Of a stretch of 64,000 nucleotides of DNA, positions 23,683 to 32,686 are shown one piece after another. Origin of the DNA: Bacteroidaceae bacterium (GTDB lineage: Bacteria; Bacteroidota; Bacteroidia; Bacteroidales; Bacteroidaceae); contig JAUUPT010000011.1 in assembly GCA_030843315.1 (NCBI GenBank), forward strand, positions 1-64,000, given 5' to 3'. The notes below the pieces were generated by a model that worked only from the letters and a program-made list of their open reading frames with translations, did no database searches and had not been told where the DNA came from. The translations under genes were made by a program, and so were the position numbers. Each line of letters begins with the position of its first letter. Within the stretch, counting starts at the first letter, position 1.

Positions 23683-26444
23683 AACAAATCCAATTTGTTC
23701 TTCTGCGCCTCTTCCAGTGATACTGTTTTTACTTGTCGCCCTGCGTTCTTCTCGCGAAGTTCCCGGTACTTCTCATTCAGTTCTTCCTCCAATTCCTCCT
23801 TCGTTTTAGGATTCATCAGCTTGGCAGCTACGGTAGCATTCTGCGAAGCATCCTTCAAATGGATGACCGGAGCATGATAAACCGGAGCAATCTTCAAGGC
23901 AGTATGAAGCGGCGAAGTAGTAGCGCCCCCTATCAGCAGAGGAATATCCAGACCGGCTTTCTCCAACTCGATAGCAACATGCACCATCTCGTCCAGAGAA
24001 GGAGTAATCAGCCCGCTCAGTCCTATCATATTGACTTTTTCTTCGATGGCACGCTGCACGATGGTCTCGGCAGGCACCATCACGCCCAGGTCTACAATAT
24101 CATAGCCGTTGCACGCCATCACTACGGAAACGATGTTCTTGCCGATGTCGTGCACATCGCCCTTTACCGTGGCAAGCAGCACCTTTCCGGCAGACGCAGT
24201 GCCTTCCTCTTTCTCCGATTCAATCACCGGCTGGAGAATGGCAACCGCTTTCTTCATGGTGCGCGCCGTCTTTACCACCTGCGGAAGGAACATCTTCCCG
24301 GCACCGAACAAATCGCCCACATGGTTCATACCCGCCATCAACGGGCCTTCGATGATATCCACCGCTTTGGAATACAGTTTCAAGGCTTCGGCAAGGTCTT
24401 CTTCCAGATAGTCGCCGATACCTTTGGTCAATGCGTACTTCAAGCGTTCCTCCACCAAAGTGCCTTCACGCCAGGCAAGCTGGGAGTGGGCGGTAACCGG
24501 CACTCCACCACCGGCGGCTTTCACTGCATCCGCTTCTGCCTTCAGGCGCTCGGCGGTTTCTATCAGCCGTTCGGCAGCGTCGGGACGGAGATTGAGAACA
24601 ACATCTTCAATGCGTTCCAGGATATCGGCAGGGATATCGGTATAAAGTACGGAAGTGGCAGGGTTCACGATGCCCATATCCATGCCTTCGCGAATGGCGT
24701 AGTAAAGGAACACAGCATGCATCGCCTCGCGGATATAATTGTTGCCGCGGAACGAGAAGGACAGGTTGCTGACTCCGCCGCTGACATGTGCGCCGGGCAG
24801 GTTCTTCCGTATCCAGCCGGTGGCATGGATAAAGTCCATCGCATAGTTGCTGTGCTCGTCCATACCGGTAGCTATGGCAAGTACATTGGGGTCGAAGATG
24901 ATATCGTGAGGATTAAAATTGACTTTATCTACCAAGAGGCGGTAGGCACGTTCGCAGACTTCAATCTTGCGCTCGGCGGTATCAGCCTGACCTTTCTCGT
25001 CGAAAGCCATCACCACGGCGGCAGCGCCGTATTGCTTGATGGTGCGGGCATGTTCCAGGAACTTCTCCTCACCCTCCTTCAAGGAGATGGAGTTGACGAT
25101 GGACTTGCCTTGCAGGCACTTCAACCCGGCAACGATGACTTCCCACTTGGAAGAGTCTATCATCACGGGCACACGGGCAATCTCCGGTTCGGAAGCTATC
25201 AGGTTGAGGAAGGTAGTCATTTCCTCCCGGGCATCCAGCAGGCCGTCGTCCATATTGATGTCGATGACTTGCGCACCGTCTTCTACTTGTTGGCGGGCGA
25301 TGCTGAGGGCTTCATCGTATTTCTTTTCGTTTATCAGACGCAGGAACTTGCGCGAACCGGCAACGTTACACCGTTCGCCTACGTTCACAAAGTTGTTCTC
25401 GGGCTTCACTTCCAGCAGTTCGAGTCCCGATAGCCAAAGGTTTTCGGGCATCGGAGCGGGTTGATGGGGAGTTGCGCCTGCTATCAAAGCGGAGTACTCG
25501 GCAATATAGGCATCGGTCGTACCGCAACAGCCGCCGATAATGTTCACCAGTCCTTCGTGGATATATTCACGTACCTCGTGCGCCATGTCGGCGGGAGTCT
25601 GATCGTATGTACCCAGGCTGTTGGGCAATCCGGCATTGGGATAAGCGCTTATATAATAAGGTGCACGGGCGGCAAGTTGTTTCAGGAAAGGTTTCAGTTG
25701 GCGAGCACCGAAAGAGCAGTTCAATCCTACGGAGAAGATATCGGCATGCTGCACAGAGGCAAGAAACGCTTCCAGGGTTTGTCCCGAGAGGGTGCGTCCA
25801 CCGGTATCGGAGACGGTAACGGAAAGCATCAGAGGCACGCGGATTCCGGTAGCCTCCATAGCTTGCTCGGCAGCATAGATGGCTGCTTTGGCATTCAGTG
25901 TATCGAAGATGGTTTCTATCAGCAAAGCATCCACACCGCCTTCGAGCAGGGCTTCCATCTGTTCGCGGTAGGCATCGGCCAGTTCGTCGTAGCTCAGAGC
26001 ACGGAAAGCGGGGTTGTTCACATCGGGGCTCATGGAGCAGGTCTTATTGGTAGGGCCTATGGAACCGGCTACAAAGCGGGGTTTGTCCGGGGTGAGGACG
26101 GTGAATTCATCCGCTACCTCGCGTGCCAACTTCACGGCGGCAAGGTTCATCTCACGCACATAGTCCTGCACATGATAGTCCACCATGCTGACGCGGGTAG
26201 AACTGAAGGTATTGGTTTCGATGATATCGGCGCCTGCTGTGAGATATTTGCGGTGAATATCCTGTATCACGTCGGGGCGGGTGAGGCAAAGCAGGTCATT
26301 GTTGCCCTTCAACTGTCCGGGAACCTGCGAAAAGCGTTCGCCCCGGAAGTCTTCTTCCGCCAAGTTGTATTGCTGTATCATGGTGCCCATAGCACCGTCC
26401 AGAATGAGGATGCGCTCACGCACCAACTCTTTTATCGTCTTCAT
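23679..26444 (-). CDS. metH: Cobalamin-dependent methionine synthase lacking the reactivation domain
   Basis: A 921-residue MetH that methylates homocysteine using methyltetrahydrofolate through cobalamin. Seen: a homocysteine domain with its zinc cysteines (GLNCSFG and GGCCGTTDAY), a pterin-binding domain (NVGERCNVAGSRKF, then DINMDDGLLD and NSISLKEGE), a cobalamin cap region, and a B12 domain with axial His765 in GDVHDIGKNIV plus GLSGLITPS and GGATTS. The E. coli enzyme has about 1,227 residues; this one ends at TVSLEEAQKNKLDLF, the linker that precedes the AdoMet/flavodoxin reactivation domain, which is therefore missing. It follows smpB by 15 bases. Confidence 0.95.
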   Translation of the reverse strand: MKTIKELVRERILILDGAMGTMIQQYNLAEEDFRGERFSQVPGQLKGNNDLLCLTRPDVIQDIHRKYLTAGADIIETNTFSSTRVSMVDYHVQDYVREMNLAAVKLAREVADEFTVLTPDKPRFVAGSIGPTNKTCSMSPDVNNPAFRALSYDELADAYREQMEALLEGGVDALLIETIFDTLNAKAAIYAAEQAMEATGIRVPLMLSVTVSDTGGRTLSGQTLEAFLASVQHADIFSVGLNCSFGARQLKPFLKQLAARAPYYISAYPNAGLPNSLGTYDQTPADMAHEVREYIHEGLVNIIGGCCGTTDAYIAEYSALIAGATPHQPAPMPENLWLSGLELLEVKPENNFVNVGERCNVAGSRKFLRLINEKKYDEALSIARQQVEDGAQVIDINMDDGLLDAREEMTTFLNLIASEPEIARVPVMIDSSKWEVIVAGLKCLQGKSIVNSISLKEGEEKFLEHARTIKQYGAAAVVMAFDEKGQADTAERKIEVCERAYRLLVDKVNFNPHDIIFDPNVLAIATGMDEHSNYAMDFIHATGWIRKNLPGAHVSGGVSNLSFSFRGNNYIREAMHAVFLYYAIREGMDMGIVNPATSVLYTDIPADILERIEDVVLNLRPDAAERLIETAERLKAEADAVKAAGGGVPVTAHSQLAWREGTLVEERLKYALTKGIGDYLEEDLAEALKLYSKAVDIIEGPLMAGMNHVGDLFGAGKMFLPQVVKTARTMKKAVAILQPVIESEKEEGTASAGKVLLATVKGDVHDIGKNIVSVVMACNGYDIVDLGVMVPAETIVQRAIEEKVNMIGLSGLITPSLDEMVHVAIELEKAGLDIPLLIGGATTSPLHTALKIAPVYHAPVIHLKDASQNATVAAKLMNPKTKEELEEELNEKYRELREKNAGRQVKTVSLEEAQKNKLDLF

Positions 26445-26459
26445 ATATAAAGTGATAAG

Positions 26460-26912
26460 CTATCTTTTAAACATCCGCGCCATATCGCGTTTGTCATCTT
26501 TCTCTCTCAAAGATTCGCGTTTGTCATATTCCTTTTTACCTTTGGCAAGGGCTACAACGACCTTCGCCAGCCCCTTCTCGTTGATAAACATACGCACGGG
26601 AACAATCGTGAAACCGGGGTCTTTGGAACCGCGCATCAGCTTGTCCAGTTCTTTTTTAGTCAACAGAAGTTTGCGCTCCCTGCGTGCCGAATGGTTATTG
26701 TACGAACCATAGAAGTATTCGGCTATATGCATGTTCTTCACCCACAATTCGCCATTTGCAAAGTAACAGAACGTATCGACCAAGCTTGCTTTGCCCAGGC
26801 GGATGGACTTAATCTCCGTACCGGTCAGCACAATGCCGGCGGTATAGGTATCAGTCAATTCGTAGTCGAACGTGGCACGCTTATTCTTTATATTTATAGG
26901 AGCTTGTTTCAT
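26460..26912 (-). CDS. smpB: SsrA-binding protein SmpB
   Basis: A 150-residue RNA-binding protein that works with tmRNA to free stalled ribosomes. Seen: [17 protein letters not shown] at the N-terminus, [19 protein letters not shown], the Bacteroidetes-type middle [14 protein letters not shown], and a basic C-terminal tail ([19 protein letters not shown]) that mimics tRNA on the ribosome. Length is normal. It lies in a minus-strand row between the Yip1-like gene (8 bases upstream) and metH (15 bases downstream), and is likely co-transcribed with both. No tmRNA gene is visible in this window. Confidence 0.95.
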   Translation of the reverse strand: MKQAPINIKNKRATFDYELTDTYTAGIVLTGTEIKSIRLGKASLVDTFCYFANGELWVKNMHIAEYFYGSYNNHSARRERKLLLTKKELDKLMRGSKDPGFTIVPVRMFINEKGLAKVVVALAKGKKEYDKRESLREKDDKRDMARMFKR

Positions 26913-26920
26913 AACATTTA

Positions 26921-27493
26921 TCAGTTCAGTACCACCGTCAGCTTATTGAATGTCCATTCAATCACTGCCGGGCATACTATTAACAAAATAGAAGAAAGAA
27001 TGGTGAACCGCAAGCGGTCTTTTTCTGCAATCTGCATCAATCGGGCACTTCCTTCCCACACCACATACACGATATAGAACTGGAGCAACAGGGCTATAAT
27101 CCAGAAATCGGGCAGAATGCCGATAACGATTCTCAGCAGAAACACCACCACCAGGGCATATCCCGCAAACTGTTGCGCCAAAGGTATATCACTATCCAGC
27201 ATAAACATGCGGACACGCAACCCGTTAATGAGATAGGCTGCCAAAAAATATCCTCCAAACAAGGATACGGCTGCCGCGCAACATTGCGTCATGGCATATT
27301 GAAAACTTTGCGGACCGCCCCACCCCATCGTCCACAGAGAACCGATGAAAACGGACAACCCGCATAAACCAATCATAGGATAGACAAAAGATGTAAATAC
27401 CTTTCGCCTATCCTCTAAACTAATTTCCTCCCAGGCATGCGCCGGAGAGGAAATCAGTTGCATTGCTATATGAAATAAATCTTTGTAGTTCAA
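26921..27493 (-). CDS. Yip1-family membrane protein
   Basis: A 190-residue integral membrane protein with five predicted membrane segments, matching the Yip1-type family common in Bacteroides (N-terminal MNYKDLF, then [13 protein letters not shown]). Its role is unknown. The likely start is a TTG at 27493, directly behind the nigD stop (the two genes are adjacent with no gap), because the family conserves the xYKxLF start. The alternative is ATG at 27463, which would remove ten conserved residues. The tight packing nigD-yip1-smpB-metH suggests one transcript. Confidence 0.8.
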   Translation of the reverse strand: MNYKDLFHIAMQLISSPAHAWEEISLEDRRKVFTSFVYPMIGLCGLSVFIGSLWTMGWGGPQSFQYAMTQCCAAAVSLFGGYFLAAYLINGLRVRMFMLDSDIPLAQQFAGYALVVVFLLRIVIGILPDFWIIALLLQFYIVYVVWEGSARLMQIAEKDRLRFTILSSILLIVCPAVIEWTFNKLTVVLN

Positions 27494-28318
27494 TTAATTC
27501 TGAGTAGAGGAACCGCTATTTTGATTAAGTACACTGCTATCCATTGAATAATCAGTATAAGTCTCAGGCATTGTTGTACCATCGGTAGCAACTTTTGCTT
27601 TTATCGTCACCTTAGCAGGATAGCGACCGGTTACACCTTTAAACTTAGCCATGATATCCTTTACAACATAAGCTTTATAACTGAAGGCGTTAGCATCGGT
27701 CTTTGTATCAGTACCTTTATCATGTCTCAAATAGAACACTAACTCTGTACTGCTCGTTTGTATCTCTTTATCTATATATACCAAACTGAATGAATGCTGT
27801 GCCATAGTTTCTGCTTTATTTTCCATTTTCCACAAAACAGGCAGAATTATCATTTCATCACCATACAGCATGGGTTTATAAGTATTCCCATAATTATCCA
27901 TAGGATTCAATGTGTTAATAGGAGCATTATCCGTTACAGTAGCTTCCATATCACTTTCTGATGACTTCGTTACAGCTCTATAAGAATCGATTGCTTCAGC
28001 TGACACCAATTGGATATATTTACCGGTAGTAGAACTTTCACTTGTTTCCGTTTCTACATTCTTATAATAAATAAAAACCAAGTCTGCTTTATCTATGTCA
28101 AAACCATAGTTTGCCTTCATTGTAGCAAGTGAAGCCTCTGTCGGATAGTATTTATATCCGCTAAGATCAACAAAGTAAGAACTGCCCATATAATGTACCG
28201 TACGCAAGTAGCCACCGCCATCATAAGCGCTTTCGTTATCACCCGAATCCAGACACGAAGTTAAAGAAATGCCCATCAACAAAGTAAAGGCAATCATCAA
28301 GAATTTTAATTGTTTCAT
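27494..28318 (-). CDS. NigD-like lipoprotein
   Basis: A 274-residue lipoprotein of the NigD family, an OB-fold-like N-terminal domain followed by a C-terminal beta domain. Seen: SPII signal with lipobox LTSC (Cys22), LRTVHYMGSSYFVDLSGYKYYPT and VFIYYKN, typical NigD landmarks. The start is the ATG at 28318. Nig proteins were named from a Prevotella bacteriocin locus, but most homologues such as this one have no known role. A TAAATTTG -7 box (28343-28350, minus strand) lies 25 bases upstream of the start. It heads the gene row with yip1, smpB and metH. Confidence 0.8.
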   Translation of the reverse strand: MKQLKFLMIAFTLLMGISLTSCLDSGDNESAYDGGGYLRTVHYMGSSYFVDLSGYKYYPTEASLATMKANYGFDIDKADLVFIYYKNVETETSESSTTGKYIQLVSAEAIDSYRAVTKSSESDMEATVTDNAPINTLNPMDNYGNTYKPMLYGDEMIILPVLWKMENKAETMAQHSFSLVYIDKEIQTSSTELVFYLRHDKGTDTKTDANAFSYKAYVVKDIMAKFKGVTGRYPAKVTIKAKVATDGTTMPETYTDYSMDSSVLNQNSGSSTQN

Positions 28319-28905
28319 TTTTCTTATAAATATTAGAGTGTGCAAATTTAGATAAAAGAATTGAGTAATAGAATACCCTCATCATTTTTTCTTTGTTTTT
28401 AAGATTAAATGAAAGATTAATCTTAATACTGCACACTACACTATCTATTTAACCTTTATTTGCTTTCAGGTAATGGCAGCATTCTGTAGTGCACAATATC
28501 AATATGTACGTAGGAAAATACCCAAATGTACGGTACATAATGTCGCAAAGCATGGTACTAAACTTCGTCCCACAATTGCGGGCCGAACGGTTTCCAACTG
28601 CGGGCTATTCGGTTTCCAATTGCGGGCCGAAGAGCCCGCGGCTGCAAAACGATATAAAGTACGAGACATTTCTGCATTATGCGCCGTTCATTTGGATATA
28701 AACTATGGAGCAAACCGGCATTGTGCAATGGGATTTCAGGCTAAAAGCAATAGGATTCCAGCTAAACTGCACCCATTATAGCAGAAAAACAGTATTTTCA
28801 ACATAGTTATAAACCTACAGCTTTGCATCTGATAATAAACAAGTTGTACTATATTTTGCAGCAAAGGTGTATAAGGAAAGTATGGCTCACTTATGCAATT
28901 ACGGC
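28319..28905. other. 587-bp intergenic region with promoter box and 22-bp repeats
   Basis: No credible gene. It contains the minus-strand promoter box of the nigD gene (28343-28350) and a G+C-rich island at 28560-28650 that carries three 22-bp repeats. Small open frames across 28473-28781 overlap the repeats, have no recognisable domain, and lack a start context. The remainder is AT-rich and featureless to me. Confidence 0.6.
28574..28639. repeat. Three tandem 22-bp repeats
   Basis: Units start at 28574, 28596 and 28618. Each begins AA(T/C)TGCGGGC and the first two end CGGTTTCC. The first and third share AATTGCGGGCCGAA; the second is more diverged. The repeats lie in an intergenic region; their period equals that of two other repeat loci in this window. 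Confidence 0.75.
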
Positions 28906-29403
28906 TTATGCAATCTTTGCGAACTGCTCCAGATGCTCATCCACGTAGCCGGCAACCAACGCCGTATATTCTTCTTCCTTCTCCAGAAACGCTTCTTCCA
29001 GTTCGTCGAAAACCTCGTATTGCTCGTACATCGCCATGAATTCATCGTCTGTGCGGTCACGTTCCAAGTCGGCACGATGTTCATCGTATATCTTCTTGGC
29101 AGCATAAATCAGTTTGCTTAAGTCTCCCGCTCCCCACAGGCGCATCACCTTGGCAAAAGGATTGGCAAAGATATAGCCGCCATACCCGTTCTGTATCAGT
29201 TGGCAGAAACCGCCCTCCATTATTTCGTCACGGAATATCTGGTAGGCCAGCAAGGAATGTTGCTCGCCGGTGAGCAGGGGCATCGTTTCGGCAGTCAGTT
29301 CCCCGCCTATTACCTTCTTATATGCATCGGTAAACACTTGAATAAATGCGTCCATTCCCTCTCCGGCAGCTTGGCGCAAAGCAGCATCTGTCACTTCTAT
29401 CAT
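28906..29403 (-). CDS. DMP19-family (DUF4375) protein
   Basis: A 165-residue acidic cytoplasmic protein of the DMP19/DUF4375 type. Seen: LLTGEQHSLLAYQIFRDEIMEGGFCQLIQNGYGGYIF and a long acidic helical tail. The start ATG at 29403 (MIEVTDAALRQ) is preferred over an upstream in-frame codon because the extra 16 residues are unlike the family. The founding protein mimics DNA in a shrimp virus (white spot syndrome virus); cellular homologues may bind basic proteins, but the role here is unknown. It stands alone between two intergenic regions. Confidence 0.8.
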   Translation of the reverse strand: MIEVTDAALRQAAGEGMDAFIQVFTDAYKKVIGGELTAETMPLLTGEQHSLLAYQIFRDEIMEGGFCQLIQNGYGGYIFANPFAKVMRLWGAGDLSKLIYAAKKIYDEHRADLERDRTDDEFMAMYEQYEVFDELEEAFLEKEEEYTALVAGYVDEHLEQFAKIA

Positions 29404-29522
29404 AGTTCGTATCTCTATTAAATTATGCCACAAAGGTAGGAGTTTCTGCAAACTCTACTTTACATTCCACAGAAATTAAACTTCCTATTACCTATTTTTA
29501 ATAAAAAAGTCAAATTGAACGG

Positions 29523-29553
29523 TTGGCAGAAACCAATAAAAGGAGTAACTTTG
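29523..29553 (+). promoter_or_regulatory. Promoter of the NifU-like/GGGtGRT operon
   Basis: TTG at 29523-29525, 20 bases, then a perfect TAACTTTG at 29546-29553. The start point is near 29558, giving a leader of about 58 bases before the ATG at 29616. Confidence 0.75.
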
Positions 29554-29615
29554 CATCCGACTAATAAAAGTAGACTACGTTTTTTTAATTATATCACTTA
29601 AAAAAAGAGCTAATT

Positions 29616-30317
29616 ATGACTTATTCACACGAAGTGGAACACATGTGTGTTGTGAAGAAAGGTCCTAACCACGGACCGGCTCCTATTCCCGAAGAAGGTA
29701 AATGGGTAAAAGCTAAAGAAATTGTTGACATCTCTGGTCTGACACACGGCATTGGCTGGTGTGCTCCTCAGCAAGGTGCATGTAAACTAACCCTCAATGT
29801 AAAGGAAGGCGTCATTCAGGAAGCTCTGATTGAGACTATCGGTTGTTCCGGTATGACTCACTCTGCTGCTATGGCATCTGAAATCCTCCCGGGCAAGACG
29901 ATCCTCGAAGCCCTGAACACCGACCTCGTTTGCGATGCCATCAACACCGCAATGCGCGAACTCTTCCTGCAAATCGTTTACGGACGTACTCAGTCGGCTT
30001 TCTCAGAAGGTGGTCTGATCATCGGTGCCGGTTTGGAAGACTTGGGTAAAGGTCTGCGCAGCCAGGTAGGTACTCTGTACGGTACATTGGCTAAAGGCCC
30101 TCGCTACCTCGAAATGGCTGAAGGCTATATCAAGAACATCTTCCTGGATAAGGATGACCAAATCTGCGGATACGAATTCGTACACATGGGTAAGTTCATG
30201 GACGAGATCAAGAAGGGTACGGATGCTAACGAAGCATTGAAGAAAGTAACCGGTACTTACGGACGCGTAACAGCGGAACAGGGTGCAGTTAAACATATTG
30301 ATCCACGTCACGAATAA
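29616..30317 (+). CDS. NifU-like iron-sulfur scaffold-related protein
   Basis: A 233-residue protein with an N-terminal NifU/IscU-like domain. Seen: GWCAPQQGACKLTLNV and ETIGCSGMTHSAAMASEILPGKT, which resemble the first two cysteine segments of IscU, and a later Cys in DLVCDAINTAM. A C-terminal half (from about 120) is unlike IscU. Proteins of this kind are encoded next to GGGtGRT proteins in anaerobes, as here (20-base gap). Involvement in iron-sulfur or another metal cofactor is suggested by the family; the actual role is undescribed. Codon usage appears optimised for high expression, and the gene has a near-consensus promoter. Confidence 0.8.
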   Translation: MTYSHEVEHMCVVKKGPNHGPAPIPEEGKWVKAKEIVDISGLTHGIGWCAPQQGACKLTLNVKEGVIQEALIETIGCSGMTHSAAMASEILPGKTILEALNTDLVCDAINTAMRELFLQIVYGRTQSAFSEGGLIIGAGLEDLGKGLRSQVGTLYGTLAKGPRYLEMAEGYIKNIFLDKDDQICGYEFVHMGKFMDEIKKGTDANEALKKVTGTYGRVTAEQGAVKHIDPRHE

Positions 30318-30337
30318 TATAAGGAGGAAATAGAACT

Positions 30338-31348
30338 ATGATTAGAGAAGTAAAATTTGAAAGTCAAGACCGTCGTATCAAAGGAATCATCGAAGCCTTG
30401 AACGCTAACGGCATCAAAGATATCGAAGAAGCTAACGCTATCTGCGAATCTTATGGACTCGATCCTTATAAGACGTGTGAAGAAACTCAGCCTATCTGCT
30501 TTGAAAATGCAAAGTGGGCTTATGTAGTAGGTACTGCTATCGCAATCAAGAAGGGATGCAAAGACGCTGACAAAGCTGCCGAAGCTATCGGTATCGGTCT
30601 GCAAGCATTCTGTATTCCGGGTTCTGTAGCCGACGACCGTAAGGTTGGTATCGGTCATGGTAACCTGGCTGCCATGTTGCTGCGCGAAGAGACTAAGTGC
30701 TTCGCTTTCCTGGCAGGTCACGAATCATTTGCTGCTGCCGAAGGTGCAATCAAGATTGCTGCTAAGGCAGACAAGGTACGCAAAGAACCTCTGCGTTGTA
30801 TCCTGAACGGTTTGGGTAAGGATGCTGCACAGATCATCTCTCGTATCAACGGCTTTACTTATGTTCAGACTCAGTTCGACTACTTTACAAGTGAACTGAA
30901 AGTTGTGAAGGAAATCGCTTATAGCGATGGCCCTCGTGCTAAAGTAAAATGCTATGGTGCCGACGATGTTCGCGAAGGTGTAGCCATCATGTGGAAAGAA
31001 GGCGTAGACGTATCCATCACTGGTAACTCTACTAACCCGACTCGTTTCCAACACCCGGTTGCAGGTACTTACAAGAAAGAACGTATTCTGGCTGGTAAGC
31101 CCTACTTCTCAGTAGCTTCCGGTGGTGGTACAGGTCGTACTCTTCACCCGGATAACATGGCTGCCGGTCCGGCTTCTTATGGTATGACAGATACTATGGG
31201 CCGTATGCACAGTGATGCTCAGTTCGCCGGTTCTTCATCAGTTCCTGCTCACGTAGAAATGATGGGATTCCTGGGAATTGGTAACAACCCGATGGTAGGC
31301 TGTACAGTAGCTTGTGCGGTAGACGTTGCTCAGGCTTTGGCTAAGTAA
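30338..31348 (+). CDS. GGGtGRT protein
   Basis: A 336-residue cytoplasmic protein of the family named for its central motif; here it is FSVASGGGTGRTLHPDNMA near residue 265. Seen also: several conserved Cys (EANAICESYGL, KTCEETQPICFE, LGIGNNPMVGCTVACAVDVAQ). The function of the family is unknown. It always lies beside a NifU-like gene in anaerobes, which points to a joint task with a metal cluster. The gene is 20 bases downstream of the NifU-like gene and is followed by a strong terminator, so the two form a complete operon. Codon usage is that of a highly expressed gene. Confidence 0.85.
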   Translation: MIREVKFESQDRRIKGIIEALNANGIKDIEEANAICESYGLDPYKTCEETQPICFENAKWAYVVGTAIAIKKGCKDADKAAEAIGIGLQAFCIPGSVADDRKVGIGHGNLAAMLLREETKCFAFLAGHESFAAAEGAIKIAAKADKVRKEPLRCILNGLGKDAAQIISRINGFTYVQTQFDYFTSELKVVKEIAYSDGPRAKVKCYGADDVREGVAIMWKEGVDVSITGNSTNPTRFQHPVAGTYKKERILAGKPYFSVASGGGTGRTLHPDNMAAGPASYGMTDTMGRMHSDAQFAGSSSVPAHVEMMGFLGIGNNPMVGCTVACAVDVAQALAK

Positions 31349-31370
31349 TTTAAGTTACTATAAATAGAGA

Positions 31371-31406
31371 GCTCCTGCAATCATGATGGTTGCAGGAGTT
31401 TTTTTA
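31371..31406 (+). terminator. Terminator of the GGGtGRT operon
   Basis: The stem CTCCTGCAA(T/C)CAT / ATG(A)(T)GGTTGCAGGAG is followed by eight T residues (31399-31406). Confidence 0.9.
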
Positions 31407-31458
31407 TTTAAAATATAAAGTCTATATTTGCGTCTTTAACACTTAAGACGAATTTTAT

Positions 31459-32628
31459 ATGATACAAAAACTTGAAGGACACACACGCATCGACGTAGCC
31501 GACGTGCTACGCGGACTGGCCGTTATGGGCATTATAGTATTACATTCTATCGAGCATTTCAATTTCTATTCATTTCCTGATACAACGAATCAAAGCGTTT
31601 GGCTTAACTTCACTGACAAAGCCATCTGGGACGGACTATTCTTTATGTTCGGAGGAAAGGCGTATGCGGTATTCGCTTTACTGTTCGGTTTCAGCTTTTT
31701 CATTCAAGATGATAACCAGCGTATGCGCGGGAAAGACTTCCGTTTGCGCTTCTGCTGGCGGCTGATACTGCTGTTCGTTCTTGGCAATATAAATGCAATC
31801 TTCTTTACGGGCGAGGTATTGGTGCTTTACTCGCTGGTGGGTTTCATTCTGCCACTGACCTGCCGGATGAAGGATAAGTGGTTGTTTGTACTGGCCTGCG
31901 TGTTGCTGATGCAGCCGTTACCACTATATTACGTGATACGTGCCTGCATAGATCCAGCTTTCGTAACGCCTTCCATCCCTACCGGCAGTTTCTGGGCGGC
32001 GGCTTTCGAGATGCAGAGTCACGGAACGTTTCTTGGAACGCTGCGCGTGAATTTATGGGAAGGACAGCTTGCCAGCCTTGCCTGGGCATGGGATCATGGA
32101 CGGGTATTCCAGACTGCCGCCCTCTTCCTGTTCGGCCTGCTGATAGGACGCAAGAAACTTTTCCTGAAGGAGAATATCAAGTTCTGGAATAAAGTACTTT
32201 GCGGTGCACTCATCGCCTTCTTCCCGCTCTACGGACTGGGCAATATGCTCCCCCGTTTCATTACCAGCAAGTCGATCCTTGCTCCCCTGTCGCTCACCAT
32301 TACTTCATGGTCCAATTTTGCATTCATGCTGATACTTGTATCGGGTGTCATCTTCGCCTTCTACCGTACAAACCTGCACGGATGGTTGATGAAGTTGACT
32401 CCTTATGGCAAGATGAGCCTCACCAATTATATCACTCAAAGTATCGTAGGCTCATTTATTTTCTATAATTGGGGACTTGCTATGCACTCTCAGTTGGGAA
32501 TTACTGCCAGCAGTATGGTAGGCGTACTCCTCTTTATCGTGCAGTTAGCCTTCTGCCGCTGGTGGATGAGCCGGCATGCACACGGACCGCTGGAATACTT
32601 GTGGAAGCGGGCCACTTGGCTGAAATAA
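31459..32628 (+). CDS. DUF418-family membrane protein
   Basis: A 389-residue polytopic inner-membrane protein with about ten membrane segments. Seen: R-I-D-V-A-D-V-L-R-G near the N-terminus (DVLRGLAVMGIIVLH), the pattern of the acyltransferase-3/DUF418 group, and a C-terminal DUF418 domain with GKMSLTNYITQSIVGS near residue 315. The function of this family is not established; a transport or acyl-transfer role is suspected. It follows the GGGtGRT terminator and is closed by its own bidirectional terminator. A TATATTTG box at 31423-31430 may be its -7 element. Confidence 0.88.
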   Translation: MIQKLEGHTRIDVADVLRGLAVMGIIVLHSIEHFNFYSFPDTTNQSVWLNFTDKAIWDGLFFMFGGKAYAVFALLFGFSFFIQDDNQRMRGKDFRLRFCWRLILLFVLGNINAIFFTGEVLVLYSLVGFILPLTCRMKDKWLFVLACVLLMQPLPLYYVIRACIDPAFVTPSIPTGSFWAAAFEMQSHGTFLGTLRVNLWEGQLASLAWAWDHGRVFQTAALFLFGLLIGRKKLFLKENIKFWNKVLCGALIAFFPLYGLGNMLPRFITSKSILAPLSLTITSWSNFAFMLILVSGVIFAFYRTNLHGWLMKLTPYGKMSLTNYITQSIVGSFIFYNWGLAMHSQLGITASSMVGVLLFIVQLAFCRWWMSRHAHGPLEYLWKRATWLK

Positions 32629-32643
32629 ATCACAAGCAATAAT

Positions 32644-32680
32644 AAAGAGCTTTCCTGACTATGGAAAGCTCTTTCTATTT
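32644..32680. terminator. Bidirectional terminator between convergent genes
   Basis: A 12-bp perfect stem (AAAGAGCTTTCC with GGAAAGCTCTTT) and 7-base loop, followed by CTATTTTAC on the plus strand; it can serve both the DUF418 gene and the convergent regulator. Confidence 0.85.
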
Positions 32681-32686
32681 TACAAT

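Noticed and set aside
23733..25433. A 566-codon plus-strand frame antisense to metH
   Set aside because: MetH is unmistakable on the other strand; the antisense translation is His/Gln-rich and has no domain pattern.
28473..28781. A 102-codon frame in the 28.3-28.9 kb gap
   Set aside because: It runs through the 22-bp repeats, has no recognisable start signal or family resemblance.
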